Assembly (NCBI RefSeq): GCF_026072635.1
Contig: NZ_AP023081.1
Location: forward strand, 4,026,501-4,090,500
Length of the DNA stretch: 64,000 nucleotides
Direction of reading: 5' to 3'
Origin: Pseudomonas solani
Lineage (GTDB): Bacteria > Pseudomonadota > Gammaproteobacteria > Pseudomonadales > Pseudomonadaceae
In this document: positions 48,142-56,910 of the stretch, in pieces
Numbering within the stretch: position 1 is the first letter of the stretch
Layout of the letters: every line of letters starts with the position of its first letter
Notes under the pieces: model-generated
What the model saw: the letters and a program-made list of their open reading frames with translations, nothing else
The model's database searches: none
Told to the model about the DNA's origin: nothing
Program-made: the position numbers and the translations under genes

Positions 48142-49896
48142 ATGTGCGGCATTTTTGGCTATTTCCACCGGGGAGTGCGCTCCCTTTCCCCCGAGAAATT
48201 GAGCGCCATGGGAATGGCGATTCAGCATCGCGGGCCTGACGATCAGGGGATTTTCAGTGCCCCCGGCCTCGCGCTGGGCAATCAGCGACTTTCGATAATT
48301 GATCTTGCAGGCGGTCATCAGCCATTTGTTTCAGATGACGGGCAAATTGCCGTCGTGCAAAACGGAGAGATATTTAACCACGTTGAACTCGCCGTCGATT
48401 TGGCCCGGACGGGATACCCGTGCCGCACTCACTCGGATACGGAAGTGCTATTGCGCTTGTATGAGCGTGAAGGCATTTCTTTTGTCAGCAAGCTAAATGG
48501 AATGTTTGCCATTGCCATTTATGATGCCCGTGAGCAGTCCGTCTATTTAGTCAGGGATCGGATTGGCGTTAAACCTCTTTATGTGCACGACGACGGACTT
48601 CAGCTGACTTTTGGTTCCGAAATAAAGTCACTGCTCCGTGCTGGGATGCCTCATCCTGCAATGAATGAGGAGGCCTTGCATCATTACTTGACCTTTAACT
48701 ATGTACCTGCCCCGCTCACTCTATATCAGGGTGTTCATCATCTCATGCCGGGACATGTGATGAAGATTACCCGGGCGGGCAGCTCGGTATCACGCTGGTG
48801 GGACTTGGCTTCCGTCGAGCCGGTACATGGCCGATCCGAAGCTGATTGGATAGAAGAGTTCAACTACATCCTCGATGATGCAGTACGGCTTCGCTTGAGA
48901 AGCGATGTTCCGTTTGGCGCTTTTTTGTCGGGTGGGGTGGATTCCAGCACTGTCGTAGGTTTAATGGCCCGGCATATGAGTGAGCCGGTCAAGACATTCT
49001 GTATTGGCTTTGATGATCCCCGCTACGATGAGTCGATATTCGCCCAAGAGGCGGCCAGTCGATTTGGCACTCAGCACATTATGGAGCGTGTCGCGCCTGA
49101 CATGCTCGAGCTCTGGCCCATGGCGACTTATCACTGTGATCAACCCCATGGCGATGTGTCGTTTCTTCCTACCTATCGCGTTTCTGCGCTAGCAGCTAAA
49201 CATGTAAAGGTCGTGCTAACAGGTGATGGCGGCGACGAGTTGTTTGCCGGTTATGACAAGCACAAGGATTTCTTCTCCAATCCTGATATTAGGGCACTTA
49301 CAGATAGCGAGTTTCAGCGTCGTTATTTTGATAGTATTTCCTTGTTTACCGATCATGGCAAGTCTGCACTTTACAAGCCAGACATGGCTGCCCGTCTGCG
49401 TGGCATTGAGTCCTTCGATATTGCTGCTCCCTATTTTCAAGCAGTTTCTCATCAGGACAGGATTAATCAGGCTCTATTCCTGGATATGCAATTGCTGCTC
49501 AGTGGCAATAATCTAGTAAAACCTGATCGAATGGGGATGGCTGTTTCTCTTGAAGCGCGTACTCCGTTTCTCGACTACCGGATGATGGAATTTGCCTTTC
49601 GTATGCCGGGTGAATTAAAGCTCAAGGATGGTGTGACCAAATACATCTACAAGAAGGCCGTGGCGCCACTTATTGGTGAGCATCTCGCTTATCGAAAAAA
49701 GCAGATGTTTACAGTCCCTGTAGGTGAGTGGTTCAAAACGACCAAGAAAGAATACTGCCTGTCCAATCTCCCCAAAGATTCTTTCTCCAATGATGAATTA
49801 AATACTATTTGTGAAGAGCATTTTTCGAGTAAGCGAAACCGGACTAGAGAGTTGCGCGCTCTCATCGCGCTAAAGCACTGGGCAGACATGGTCTGA
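48142..49896 (+). CDS. asnB: Asparagine-synthase-type amidotransferase
   Basis: 584 residues. Class II glutaminase domain with Cys2 nucleophile (MCGIFGYF), NGEIFNH and GDGEDELFAG-type loop; synthetase domain with PP-loop FLSGGVDSSTVVGL and CIGFDDPRYDES. In sugar clusters AsnB/WbpS-type enzymes amidate a carboxyl group of a uronic acid or amino acid substituent, so this locus probably encodes a carboxamide in the repeat unit. No uronate-forming genes are seen; the acceptor could be the nonulosonic acid itself, or the product may be asparagine. The ATG is two bases after the previous stop. Confidence 0.8.
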   Translation: MCGIFGYFHRGVRSLSPEKLSAMGMAIQHRGPDDQGIFSAPGLALGNQRLSIIDLAGGHQPFVSDDGQIAVVQNGEIFNHVELAVDLARTGYPCRTHSDTEVLLRLYEREGISFVSKLNGMFAIAIYDAREQSVYLVRDRIGVKPLYVHDDGLQLTFGSEIKSLLRAGMPHPAMNEEALHHYLTFNYVPAPLTLYQGVHHLMPGHVMKITRAGSSVSRWWDLASVEPVHGRSEADWIEEFNYILDDAVRLRLRSDVPFGAFLSGGVDSSTVVGLMARHMSEPVKTFCIGFDDPRYDESIFAQEAASRFGTQHIMERVAPDMLELWPMATYHCDQPHGDVSFLPTYRVSALAAKHVKVVLTGDGGDELFAGYDKHKDFFSNPDIRALTDSEFQRRYFDSISLFTDHGKSALYKPDMAARLRGIESFDIAAPYFQAVSHQDRINQALFLDMQLLLSGNNLVKPDRMGMAVSLEARTPFLDYRMMEFAFRMPGELKLKDGVTKYIYKKAVAPLIGEHLAYRKKQMFTVPVGEWFKTTKKEYCLSNLPKDSFSNDELNTICEEHFSSKRNRTRELRALIALKHWADMV

Positions 49897-49940
49897 TTTT
49901 TAGAGGGCTTGACGGTGCTGGTTAGATAAAAGAGAGATCT

Positions 49941-50930
49941 ATGCAGGAATCAATCAATAAGGTTTTTTTTAAAATCCTGTTTTGTTTTTCTCTCTTCGTA
50001 TGTTGGGTTCAAGTGTCCCTGAGTGGTAAGGGATTTTTGCAGGTGGCAGGGGAGGGGGAGGCGATTGATGGGTATACGTCACAAGTTCTCTATGTGCGCG
50101 AAATTCTCGATCTCGGAGGTAATATTCTTGATCAGCCTCCACTTATCTGGATCCACTTGATACGGTCCGGTTTGTTTTATTATTTTGATTTCTTGAGTTA
50201 TATAGGTGGAGCGTGGCTGGTGGCATTCGGCGTTGCGCTGTTCTTCATTCCCATCATGCGGCTCTTTGTCCATGCGAGATTTTCATATCTTTCTATCTTG
50301 CTGCCTGTCTTGATTGCATTGGTTAGCTACCGTGCTGTGTTTGTTGCTTTGTCTGTTGGTTATATTTTTTTGTACTTTCTCTGTTCTAGGCGGGCGATTT
50401 ATCTAATATGCTCTTTTGTGTTCTTGAATCTAAGCTCCGCGTCTGTGTTGATCGGTATCCTGGTGGTGTGTATCTATGCTTTTAGGTTTTCGGCGTGGAA
50501 CTGGCGCTTAGGTGCATTTCTTATAAGTCTGATCCTCTCCTTTGTGGTCTCATTGCAGGACAAAATAGTTGGCTTCATGTCGGCCAGTATTGGCTATCAG
50601 CCCACCGTGTCTATAGGTGGGGGTGGGCTTTTGGGAGTGCTGACTAGGAATACTATTTTTACCTCGTTCTATGAGGGCGACTACATCAGAGGTGGGGTAT
50701 ATCTTGCGTTTTTATTTGCGGCGCTCTTGATTATACTCTTGTCTCTATGTGTTCGAGAGTTTAGAGGGTATGGCTTGTTGTTTTTTGCGGGCCTTCCGGC
50801 TTTCTTTCTTGAGGGGCTAGGTGTTGTTGCTTTGATTGTTCCTCTATTCATGTTTATCTGTCAGGTTCCACTTGCGGTAAGGGCAGAATGTTATCCGCCA
50901 ACTCGGGCATGGTACAAGGAAAGGGTATGA
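49941..50930 (+). CDS. wzy: Polytopic membrane protein, probable O-antigen polymerase (Wzy)
   Basis: 329 residues with about nine hydrophobic segments and a periplasmic-sized loop containing FYEGDYIRGGVYLAF. Wzy proteins have little sequence conservation; the call rests on topology and on the otherwise empty polymerase slot. It is shorter than usual (about 400) and very AT-rich with many rare codons, typical of horizontally exchanged polymerase genes. Ends overlapping the next ATG (ATGA). Confidence 0.55.
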   Translation: MQESINKVFFKILFCFSLFVCWVQVSLSGKGFLQVAGEGEAIDGYTSQVLYVREILDLGGNILDQPPLIWIHLIRSGLFYYFDFLSYIGGAWLVAFGVALFFIPIMRLFVHARFSYLSILLPVLIALVSYRAVFVALSVGYIFLYFLCSRRAIYLICSFVFLNLSSASVLIGILVVCIYAFRFSAWNWRLGAFLISLILSFVVSLQDKIVGFMSASIGYQPTVSIGGGGLLGVLTRNTIFTSFYEGDYIRGGVYLAFLFAALLIILLSLCVREFRGYGLLFFAGLPAFFLEGLGVVALIVPLFMFICQVPLAVRAECYPPTRAWYKERV

Positions 50931-52138
50931 GTAGCATTCAGGATAAGATTCTATTTGTCTGCTACGGTGGTGGGCATTCCGCTGCGTTGCTGCCTGTAAT
51001 AAAGCGCCTTAGAGATCGGGAGGTGGATGTTGCCGTCCTTGGGTTGACAACAGCAAAGCAGGCTATAGAGCGCGCGGGAATCAGTACATTAGATTTTAGT
51101 GCTCTTATTGGAAGGGTACGACCCTATAGGCGTGCTCCCTATGTCGGTTCAATACTGGCCAAGGCTCACGCTTCTCATCCCCTGGTTAGCCCCCGGGATA
51201 CGGCTGCCTACCTAGGTGTCGGATTTCATGCGATGGTGAGAGAGTACGGCTTGGTAAAAGCCAAAGAAATGTACGCCCTCTCCGGCAGGCAGATATTCCT
51301 CCCCACTGATTTCTTTATTGAGCTTTTTAAAAAGGAGCGACCAAGGCTGGTTGTTTCCACCAACTCTCCAAGGTCAGAGCGTGCGGCACTCGAGGCTGCA
51401 CGCGAACTGGGTATTCCCTCCGTTTGCTTGGTCGATCTGTATGCATACTATGAAATTGAATGGTGTGCGTCAGATCGCTACGCAAGTAAGGTCTGCGTCT
51501 TGAACCAGCAGGTTTGCGAGCGCTTCGAGAGAGCGGGTTTGCATTTGTCTCGAATCAGCGTCACGGGTAATCCGGCATTTGATCGATTGGCTCACATTGA
51601 CCGCTCTCAGTGTAGGCGTATGTTCCGTCATCGATTAGGCATTGAGGAATCTCAATCGCTAGTTGTATGGATCTCGCAGCCAGAACCAAGTCGGCATCCT
51701 TTTTCTGGCGTCCTTGGTGACGAAAACTATCCTGTTAATGTCGAAAAATACCTCTTTGAGGCATTTGGCGATGATCCTGATGTGCACCTGATCATGCGCT
51801 TGCATCCCAGTGAGTCTCGCCCCCCGTCAATTGTGGCAGATCGTGTTCATTACAGTGATTCATCTGAGGCGCTGGACCATTTGCTCTGCGCCGCGGACTG
51901 TATTGTCACCGCAAGCTCGACTGTCGGGCTGGAGGCAGCTTACCTAGGCCTGCCAGTCATCCAGTGCATGGATTCTATTTTTTCTCACGATTTACCGCTT
52001 GCAGAGCTTGGCGTAGCCAGAGCGGTAGAGACTCATAGAGATCTGGGGGGGCAATTCGCGACGTTCTCGACCGTCCTCTTGAGCTTCAGCGGCCTCACCT
52101 TTTTGACGGAGGTGCTGCTGCGAGAGTGGAGGCGGTGA
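50927..52138 (+). CDS. GT-B-like glycosyltransferase with G7 tract near the C-terminus
   Basis: 403 residues from the ATG at 50927. N-terminal nucleotide-sugar-binding style FVCYGGGHSAALLPVIKRL, later HLIMRLHPSE, SDSSEALDHLLCAADCIVTASSTVGLEAAYLGLPVIQ, the pattern of NeuC/CDP-glycerol transferase-type GT-B enzymes and of CMP-sialic acid polymer transferases. It is the only candidate glycosyltransferase besides the PglC-type enzyme. From residue 376 the frame reads a hydrophobic tail (QFATFSTVLLSFSGL); with one more G in the run at 52045-52051 it would read AIRDVLDRPLELQRPHLF..., a better family C-terminus, ending at 52167 (413 residues). Confidence 0.65.
   Translation: MSSIQDKILFVCYGGGHSAALLPVIKRLRDREVDVAVLGLTTAKQAIERAGISTLDFSALIGRVRPYRRAPYVGSILAKAHASHPLVSPRDTAAYLGVGFHAMVREYGLVKAKEMYALSGRQIFLPTDFFIELFKKERPRLVVSTNSPRSERAALEAARELGIPSVCLVDLYAYYEIEWCASDRYASKVCVLNQQVCERFERAGLHLSRISVTGNPAFDRLAHIDRSQCRRMFRHRLGIEESQSLVVWISQPEPSRHPFSGVLGDENYPVNVEKYLFEAFGDDPDVHLIMRLHPSESRPPSIVADRVHYSDSSEALDHLLCAADCIVTASSTVGLEAAYLGLPVIQCMDSIFSHDLPLAELGVARAVETHRDLGGQFATFSTVLLSFSGLTFLTEVLLREWRR
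52045..52051 (+). repeat. Homopolymeric G7 tract inside glycosyltransferase gene
   Basis: Seven consecutive G on the coding strand, spanning codons 374-375. Insertion of one base changes the last 28 residues to a 38-residue tail. Such tracts are contingency loci in surface-sugar genes, but a sequencing indel cannot be excluded. Confidence 0.6.
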
Positions 52139-52397
52139 TTCTGGAACTGCTGGAAGGCGGAGTGTGAGCTTCAGGGCCTGCATGGGTGCCGCGCGATGCG
52201 TTTCCTGAATAAATCTTGTAATATGCTGAAGGTCAAGTGTCGCGCTGATACTGGAAGGCTTCAGTTTAAAGGGCACCCTATTTTATTGCGTCATGGCAAT
52301 TGAAGGTAGAGTGCTGATGATACGGGTATTGGTTAGTTGTAGTGTGTTGACTAGCTGATAGAGCGTTAAAATATTTATTGATGGATAGTGGTTTCTT

Positions 52398-53726
52398 ATG
52401 AACAAAATTCCGTACCCTTCGAAAATTGATAAGGCTGCATTTTCAGTTTCGGCAGATACTTCCGAAGCTAAATATGGCTTGCCTAGCGAAGTGCAGTATT
52501 GCGTGCGCTGTGTCATTTCCAATCAGCGACCAAACTCGGCAGTTGAATACTCCCACACTAAGGCAACCAAAAAGAAGACCATTCACTTCGATGAGCACGG
52601 CGTGTGTGATGCCTGCCGGTTCGCGGAGAGAAAGCATGCCAGTATCAACTGGGATGATCGCGAGCGTCAGTTGCGTGAGTTGTGCGACCAGCACCGTAGT
52701 AAGGACGGTAGCTACGACTGTATTGTTCCCGGCTCTGGTGGTAAAGATAGCTTTTACGCATCCCATATATTGAGAACCAAGTATGGTATGCACCCGCTAA
52801 CTGTGACCTGGGCACCACACGTATACACAGAGTGGGGGTGGCGTAATTTCCAAAGTTGGATTCATGCAGGCCATGACAACCTCCTGATGACACCCAATGG
52901 TCGAGTGCATCGCCTATTAACTCGCCTCGCGGTAGATAATCTCTTTCATCCTTTCCAAGCTTTTATGTTTGGGCAAAAGGCACTTGCGCCCAAAATGGCG
53001 CTTCTGCATAAAATACCATTGGTTTTTTTTGGTGAAAACGAAGCTGAATATGGTAATCCAATTGGGGATACTGAATCGGCCAAACGAGATTGGTCATATT
53101 TTACTTCCGACGATCAGTCGAAGGTCAGTCTAGGTGGCGTGTCTGTACCTGATTTAAAGAAATTCTTCGATGTAGAGCAGCAAGACCTGCTGCCTTATCT
53201 GCCCGCTGATCCGCACCAGATTGAAGAGCAGAAGGTCGAAGTCCATTATCTGGGCTATTACTTGAAATGGCATCCGCAGAGTTGCTATTACTATGCCGTT
53301 GAGCATGGCGGTTTTGAGGCTTCACCAGAAAGAACGCCAGGCACTTACAGTAAGTACAATAGCATTGATGACAGGATTGATGACTTCCACTACTACACGA
53401 CAGGCGTGAAGTTTGGCCTGGGTCGAGCCAGTTACGATGCTGCGCAGGAAATTCGATCGGGCGACATCACTCGCGAGGAAGGGGCAGCGCTTGTAAAACG
53501 ATTTGATCATGAGTTTCCGGAGCGGTTTGCTGAGGAGATTTTCCGCTACCTGAGTATCACGCCTGAAGAGTTCCCTCGTGCTAGCCAGATGTTTGAAGAG
53601 CCTATTATGTCGCGCGAATACTTCACTACCTTGGCTGACACTTTCCGCAGTCCACATCTTTGGGCGTGGGACAATGGTGAGTGGAAGCTGCGTCATGCGG
53701 TATGGCACGAACAGCACAAGAAGTAA
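52398..53726 (+). CDS. wbpG: N-acetyl sugar amidotransferase WbpG
   Basis: 442 residues. Two zinc-type Cys pairs CVRC (35-38) and CDAC (70-73) and the PP-loop ATPase motif SGGKDS (113-118), as in WbpG/PseA/LegA. With HisH (glutaminase) and HisF (ammonia channel) it converts an acetamido group to acetamidino on a UDP-activated or NulO precursor. The homologous trio is in P. aeruginosa O5/O-serogroup loci. A 230-bp AT-rich gap upstream may hold a promoter. The start ATG lacks a strong ribosome site. Confidence 0.92.
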   Translation: MNKIPYPSKIDKAAFSVSADTSEAKYGLPSEVQYCVRCVISNQRPNSAVEYSHTKATKKKTIHFDEHGVCDACRFAERKHASINWDDRERQLRELCDQHRSKDGSYDCIVPGSGGKDSFYASHILRTKYGMHPLTVTWAPHVYTEWGWRNFQSWIHAGHDNLLMTPNGRVHRLLTRLAVDNLFHPFQAFMFGQKALAPKMALLHKIPLVFFGENEAEYGNPIGDTESAKRDWSYFTSDDQSKVSLGGVSVPDLKKFFDVEQQDLLPYLPADPHQIEEQKVEVHYLGYYLKWHPQSCYYYAVEHGGFEASPERTPGTYSKYNSIDDRIDDFHYYTTGVKFGLGRASYDAAQEIRSGDITREEGAALVKRFDHEFPERFAEEIFRYLSITPEEFPRASQMFEEPIMSREYFTTLADTFRSPHLWAWDNGEWKLRHAVWHEQHKK

Positions 53727-53742
53727 TGGGCTGGACTTTTAA

Positions 53743-54516
53743 ATGAGCAATTTGCGATTAATACCGCGCTTAGATATCAAGGGGCCCAATCTCATCAAGG
53801 GCATTCATCTTGAGGGGTTGCGTGTTGTTGGTGACCCTCAGGAATATGCAGTCCGCTATGCCGAGGCGGGCGCTGATGAGTTGCTTTATGTTGACATCGT
53901 TGCGAGCCTCTATGGTCGAAATAATCTAAGCGATATCATTCGCCGTGCTGCTGATAGGGTATTTGTCCCTATTACCGTGGCGGGTGGGATACGCAGTATT
54001 GATGATGCGAGACACATCTTGCGTTCTGGGGCGGATAAAGTTGCCATAAATACGGCCGCAGTATTGAGGCCGGAGCTGATTCGTGAGGTTTCAAGGCGTT
54101 TTGGCTCTCAGGCGATGGTTTTGTCTATCGAGGCAAAAGAGCAAGCGCCAGGTAAGTGGGAAGCCTACACAGATAATGGTAGGGAGCGCACAGGGCTGGA
54201 TGTTGTCGAGTGGGCTGTAAGAGGTGTCGAGTTAGGTGCTGGTGAGGTGCTCGTCACCTCAGTGGACCGAGAGGGCACTCGGAAAGGCTTTGACATTGAC
54301 TTGATTCGCCAGATAAGTGAAGCGGTTTCGGTACCTGTTATCGCTAGCGGTGGTATGGGTAAAGTCGAGCATATGGTGGATGCGGCCAAGTTAGGTAAGG
54401 CAGATGCCATCGCAATGGCTGATGTATTGCACTATAACCGACTGACTATTGATGACATTCGTAGTGCGGCACTAGCGGCTGATTTGCCTGTCAGGAAGGT
54501 GACCTTTGGTAAATAG
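53743..54516 (+). CDS. hisF2: HisF-like ammonia-channel subunit for the WbpG reaction
   Basis: 257 residues with HisF TIM-barrel motifs: RLIPRLDIKG (Asp11), ASGGMG, GLDVVEWAVRGVELGAGEVLVTSVDREGTRKGFDIDL. The second catalytic residue of housekeeping HisF, Asp130, is Glu here (LSIEAKE), and the DITA turn reads DIVA. This fits a paralogue that only conducts ammonia from HisH to WbpG and need not make imidazole glycerol phosphate; histidine biosynthesis would use another hisF elsewhere. 16 bp after wbpG. Confidence 0.9.
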   Translation: MSNLRLIPRLDIKGPNLIKGIHLEGLRVVGDPQEYAVRYAEAGADELLYVDIVASLYGRNNLSDIIRRAADRVFVPITVAGGIRSIDDARHILRSGADKVAINTAAVLRPELIREVSRRFGSQAMVLSIEAKEQAPGKWEAYTDNGRERTGLDVVEWAVRGVELGAGEVLVTSVDREGTRKGFDIDLIRQISEAVSVPVIASGGMGKVEHMVDAAKLGKADAIAMADVLHYNRLTIDDIRSAALAADLPVRKVTFGK

Positions 54517-55153
54517 AAATATCACGTTACTTGACTACGGTATGGCGAATTTACTGAATGTCGCCAGGGCATTTGAATATTGCGGCGCTACTGTTCGCAC
54601 TATTGAGGATCCTAAAGACGTTGTTTCTGCGGATCGTCTCGTAGTGCCAGGTGTTGGGGCTTTTGCAGATGTAATTAGAGAGCTCGCGGAACGCGGGCTC
54701 GATGAAGCCATTCGCCGATTCTCGGAAACCGAGAGACCACTGTTCGGCATCTGCGTTGGAATGCAGATGCTTTTCGATGGGAGTGAGGAATTTGGTGACC
54801 ACAATGGCCTGGGGATACTTCCAGGCCAAGTAAAAGCGGTGCCGGCCAAGACAGTTGAGGGCGATGCGCAGCGTGTACCTCATATTGGCTGGAATCATCT
54901 TGTGCTTCCGCATTCCCAGCCTTCATGGGCAGGAACGCCTCTGGATGGGTGGGAGAATGAACAGCCTGCATTTTATTTCGTGCATTCATACTCCGCCCAC
55001 CCCGACCGTGATGAAGATAAGCTGGCCGAGTGCATGTACGGTGGGCATCGGATATGCGCGGCGGTTCGTCGCAATAACATTTTTGCAACTCAATTTCATC
55101 CGGAGCGCAGTGGTACTGCCGGACTTGAATTGATTAAGAAATTCTTAGGCTAG
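54506..55153 (+). CDS. hisH2: HisH-like glutaminase for the WbpG reaction
   Basis: 215 residues from a TTG start (54506; AGGAAGG upstream); the stop of hisF2 overlaps. Class I glutaminase: Cys83 in FGICVGMQML, His198 and Glu200 in TQFHPERSG. Supplies ammonia to the HisF paralogue, thence to WbpG. Gene order wbpG-hisF-hisH. Confidence 0.9.
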   Translation: MVNRNITLLDYGMANLLNVARAFEYCGATVRTIEDPKDVVSADRLVVPGVGAFADVIRELAERGLDEAIRRFSETERPLFGICVGMQMLFDGSEEFGDHNGLGILPGQVKAVPAKTVEGDAQRVPHIGWNHLVLPHSQPSWAGTPLDGWENEQPAFYFVHSYSAHPDRDEDKLAECMYGGHRICAAVRRNNIFATQFHPERSGTAGLELIKKFLG

Positions 55154-55222
55154 GGGAAATCTGGTCCCTTGTTGTCTGCATAAACGACGCCGTGAAGATG
55201 GTGGCTTTTCAGGATCCTGCGA

Positions 55223-56212
55223 ATGCGAGTTTTAGTAATCGGTACCGGATCAATTGGCAGAAGGCATATGCGAACCATCCAAGCGCTTCGTCCAGACGTG
55301 CGCTTCGATGTTTTGCGAGAGCGACCTCCGAGATCGAACTTGGTTGAAGAGGGCGTTTTTTTTACAGTGTCTTCTAGCCTGACTGAGGCCATTAGTAAGC
55401 GACCTCAGTTGATGGTAATCGCCAATCCCAGTGCTTTGCACTTGCCGTTATTGGAGGTCGCTATCGGAGAAGGCATCCCTTTTTACGCTGAAAAGCCTGT
55501 TGTGTCTTCGGCTGAAGACTTGGACGCACTCAAGAGTTGCATTGGTGAGCATGAAATACTGCCGCCGAACATCGTCGGTTGTAATCTTCGATTTCTGCCT
55601 TCTCTACAAGCGCTTAGGAAACTGGTTGAGAGTGGTGACTTAGGGAACATTGTTCACGCTAGCTTCGAGGCTGGACAATGGCTGCCAGACTGGCGGCCCG
55701 ACATTGACTACAGGACCTCTTACAGTGCGAGAAGAAGCTTAGGTGGAGGAGTTGCTCTAGATCTTATTCATGAGCTTGATTCTGCGCGCTGGATGCTGGG
55801 TGAGTTGTACGACATACAAGCCATTTTCGCGAAAGCTTCAGCGCTTGAGATCGATGTTGAAGACTCAGCTTCTTTTTTGATGAAGTCTCGCTTGGGTGCG
55901 CTCGTCTCTGTACATGTCAATTATGTAAGTCGCTCGCCATTTAGGCGTTATCGAATCGTTGGTGACCAAGGCACCGCTGAGTGGGACTTGCCCAGTCGAA
56001 CGCTTAGTGTAACAACGCACAAGGGATCCACTGCAGTACCGCTGGGGCCAGATGCATTCGATATTTCTCAGACCTATGTAGCAGCGATGTCCGAGCTTCT
56101 GCAGGCAATTGATGAGCAAGCTGTGACATCGCAAGGTATTGAAGATGGTATTTCGGCTTTGGAGCTGATTTTTTGCTCTAATTCAACTCGTTTATCACGG
56201 TATGGCGTATGA
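55223..56212 (+). CDS. Gfo/Idh/MocA-family oxidoreductase
   Basis: 329 residues. Rossmann motif VLVIGTGSIGRRHMRTI (3-19) and catalytic EKP (YAEKPVVSSAED). C-terminal domain with GGGVALDLIHELD (putative His/Asp of the active site). It acts on a sugar or nucleotide sugar; its neighbours suggest the nonulosonic acid pathway. Paired with the SDR downstream of the CMP transferase it could perform an oxidation/reduction epimerisation. Overlaps the next start by four bases. Confidence 0.82.
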   Translation: MRVLVIGTGSIGRRHMRTIQALRPDVRFDVLRERPPRSNLVEEGVFFTVSSSLTEAISKRPQLMVIANPSALHLPLLEVAIGEGIPFYAEKPVVSSAEDLDALKSCIGEHEILPPNIVGCNLRFLPSLQALRKLVESGDLGNIVHASFEAGQWLPDWRPDIDYRTSYSARRSLGGGVALDLIHELDSARWMLGELYDIQAIFAKASALEIDVEDSASFLMKSRLGALVSVHVNYVSRSPFRRYRIVGDQGTAEWDLPSRTLSVTTHKGSTAVPLGPDAFDISQTYVAAMSELLQAIDEQAVTSQGIEDGISALELIFCSNSTRLSRYGV

Positions 56213-56910
56213 AAACTATCGCTACCATTTGTGCTCGAGGCGGCTCTGTGGGGGTGCCGAGAAAGAATATTTCACTTCTCAAAGGCAAGCCGCTTATCGT
56301 TTACACCATTGAACAGGCGCTATCGGTACACCAAATCGAATCTGTTTATGTGTCAACAGACTGCCCTGAAATTGCCGAAGTAGCCCGTGCTTATGGGGCA
56401 ATTGTCCCATTTCTCCGCCCAGCCGAGCTGGCGACAAGTACCGCCGCTAAAATTCCTGTAATTCAACATCTATGCGATTGGGTTCTCGAAAATGTCGGGC
56501 CGTTTGATCGCATTGTTGACCTCGATCCTACTTCTCCTTTAAGGCTTATTTCTGATATCGAGGCTTGCATAAGCCTGTTGGATAATAAAACCGACGCGGT
56601 CATAACGGCATTCGAGTCGGAGAAGAATCCATATTTCAATATGGTGGAGTACAAAGAATCAGGACTTTTAGGGCTGGTTTGCGATACCGCGGGTGGAGTC
56701 GTTGCTCGTCAGTTAGCACCTTCAGTTTATTCGATGAATGCCTCTATTTACGTTTGGCATCGTGAGACGCTCGCCAAGGGGCTTTGGAATGGAGCGCTTA
56801 AGCTTCATGTGATGCCGAGGGAGCGATCAATCGATATTGATAGTCCGCTGGATTTCAAGATAGTCGAGATGCTTCTGTCTGCACGTGATGCGGAGGTGAA
56901 TAATGGATAG
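56209..56910 (+). CDS. CMP-nonulosonic acid synthetase (NeuA/LegF type)
   Basis: 233 residues. Signature ICARGGSVGVPRKNISLLKGKPLI (8-31), with Arg and Lys for CTP binding, STDCPEIAEVA, DLDPTSPLR, and DSPLDF. It activates the nine-carbon acid as CMP sugar before transfer. No C-terminal phosphatase-like extension. Overlaps flanking genes by 4 and 8 bp, so is tightly coupled. Confidence 0.92.
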   Translation: MKTIATICARGGSVGVPRKNISLLKGKPLIVYTIEQALSVHQIESVYVSTDCPEIAEVARAYGAIVPFLRPAELATSTAAKIPVIQHLCDWVLENVGPFDRIVDLDPTSPLRLISDIEACISLLDNKTDAVITAFESEKNPYFNMVEYKESGLLGLVCDTAGGVVARQLAPSVYSMNASIYVWHRETLAKGLWNGALKLHVMPRERSIDIDSPLDFKIVEMLLSARDAEVNNG

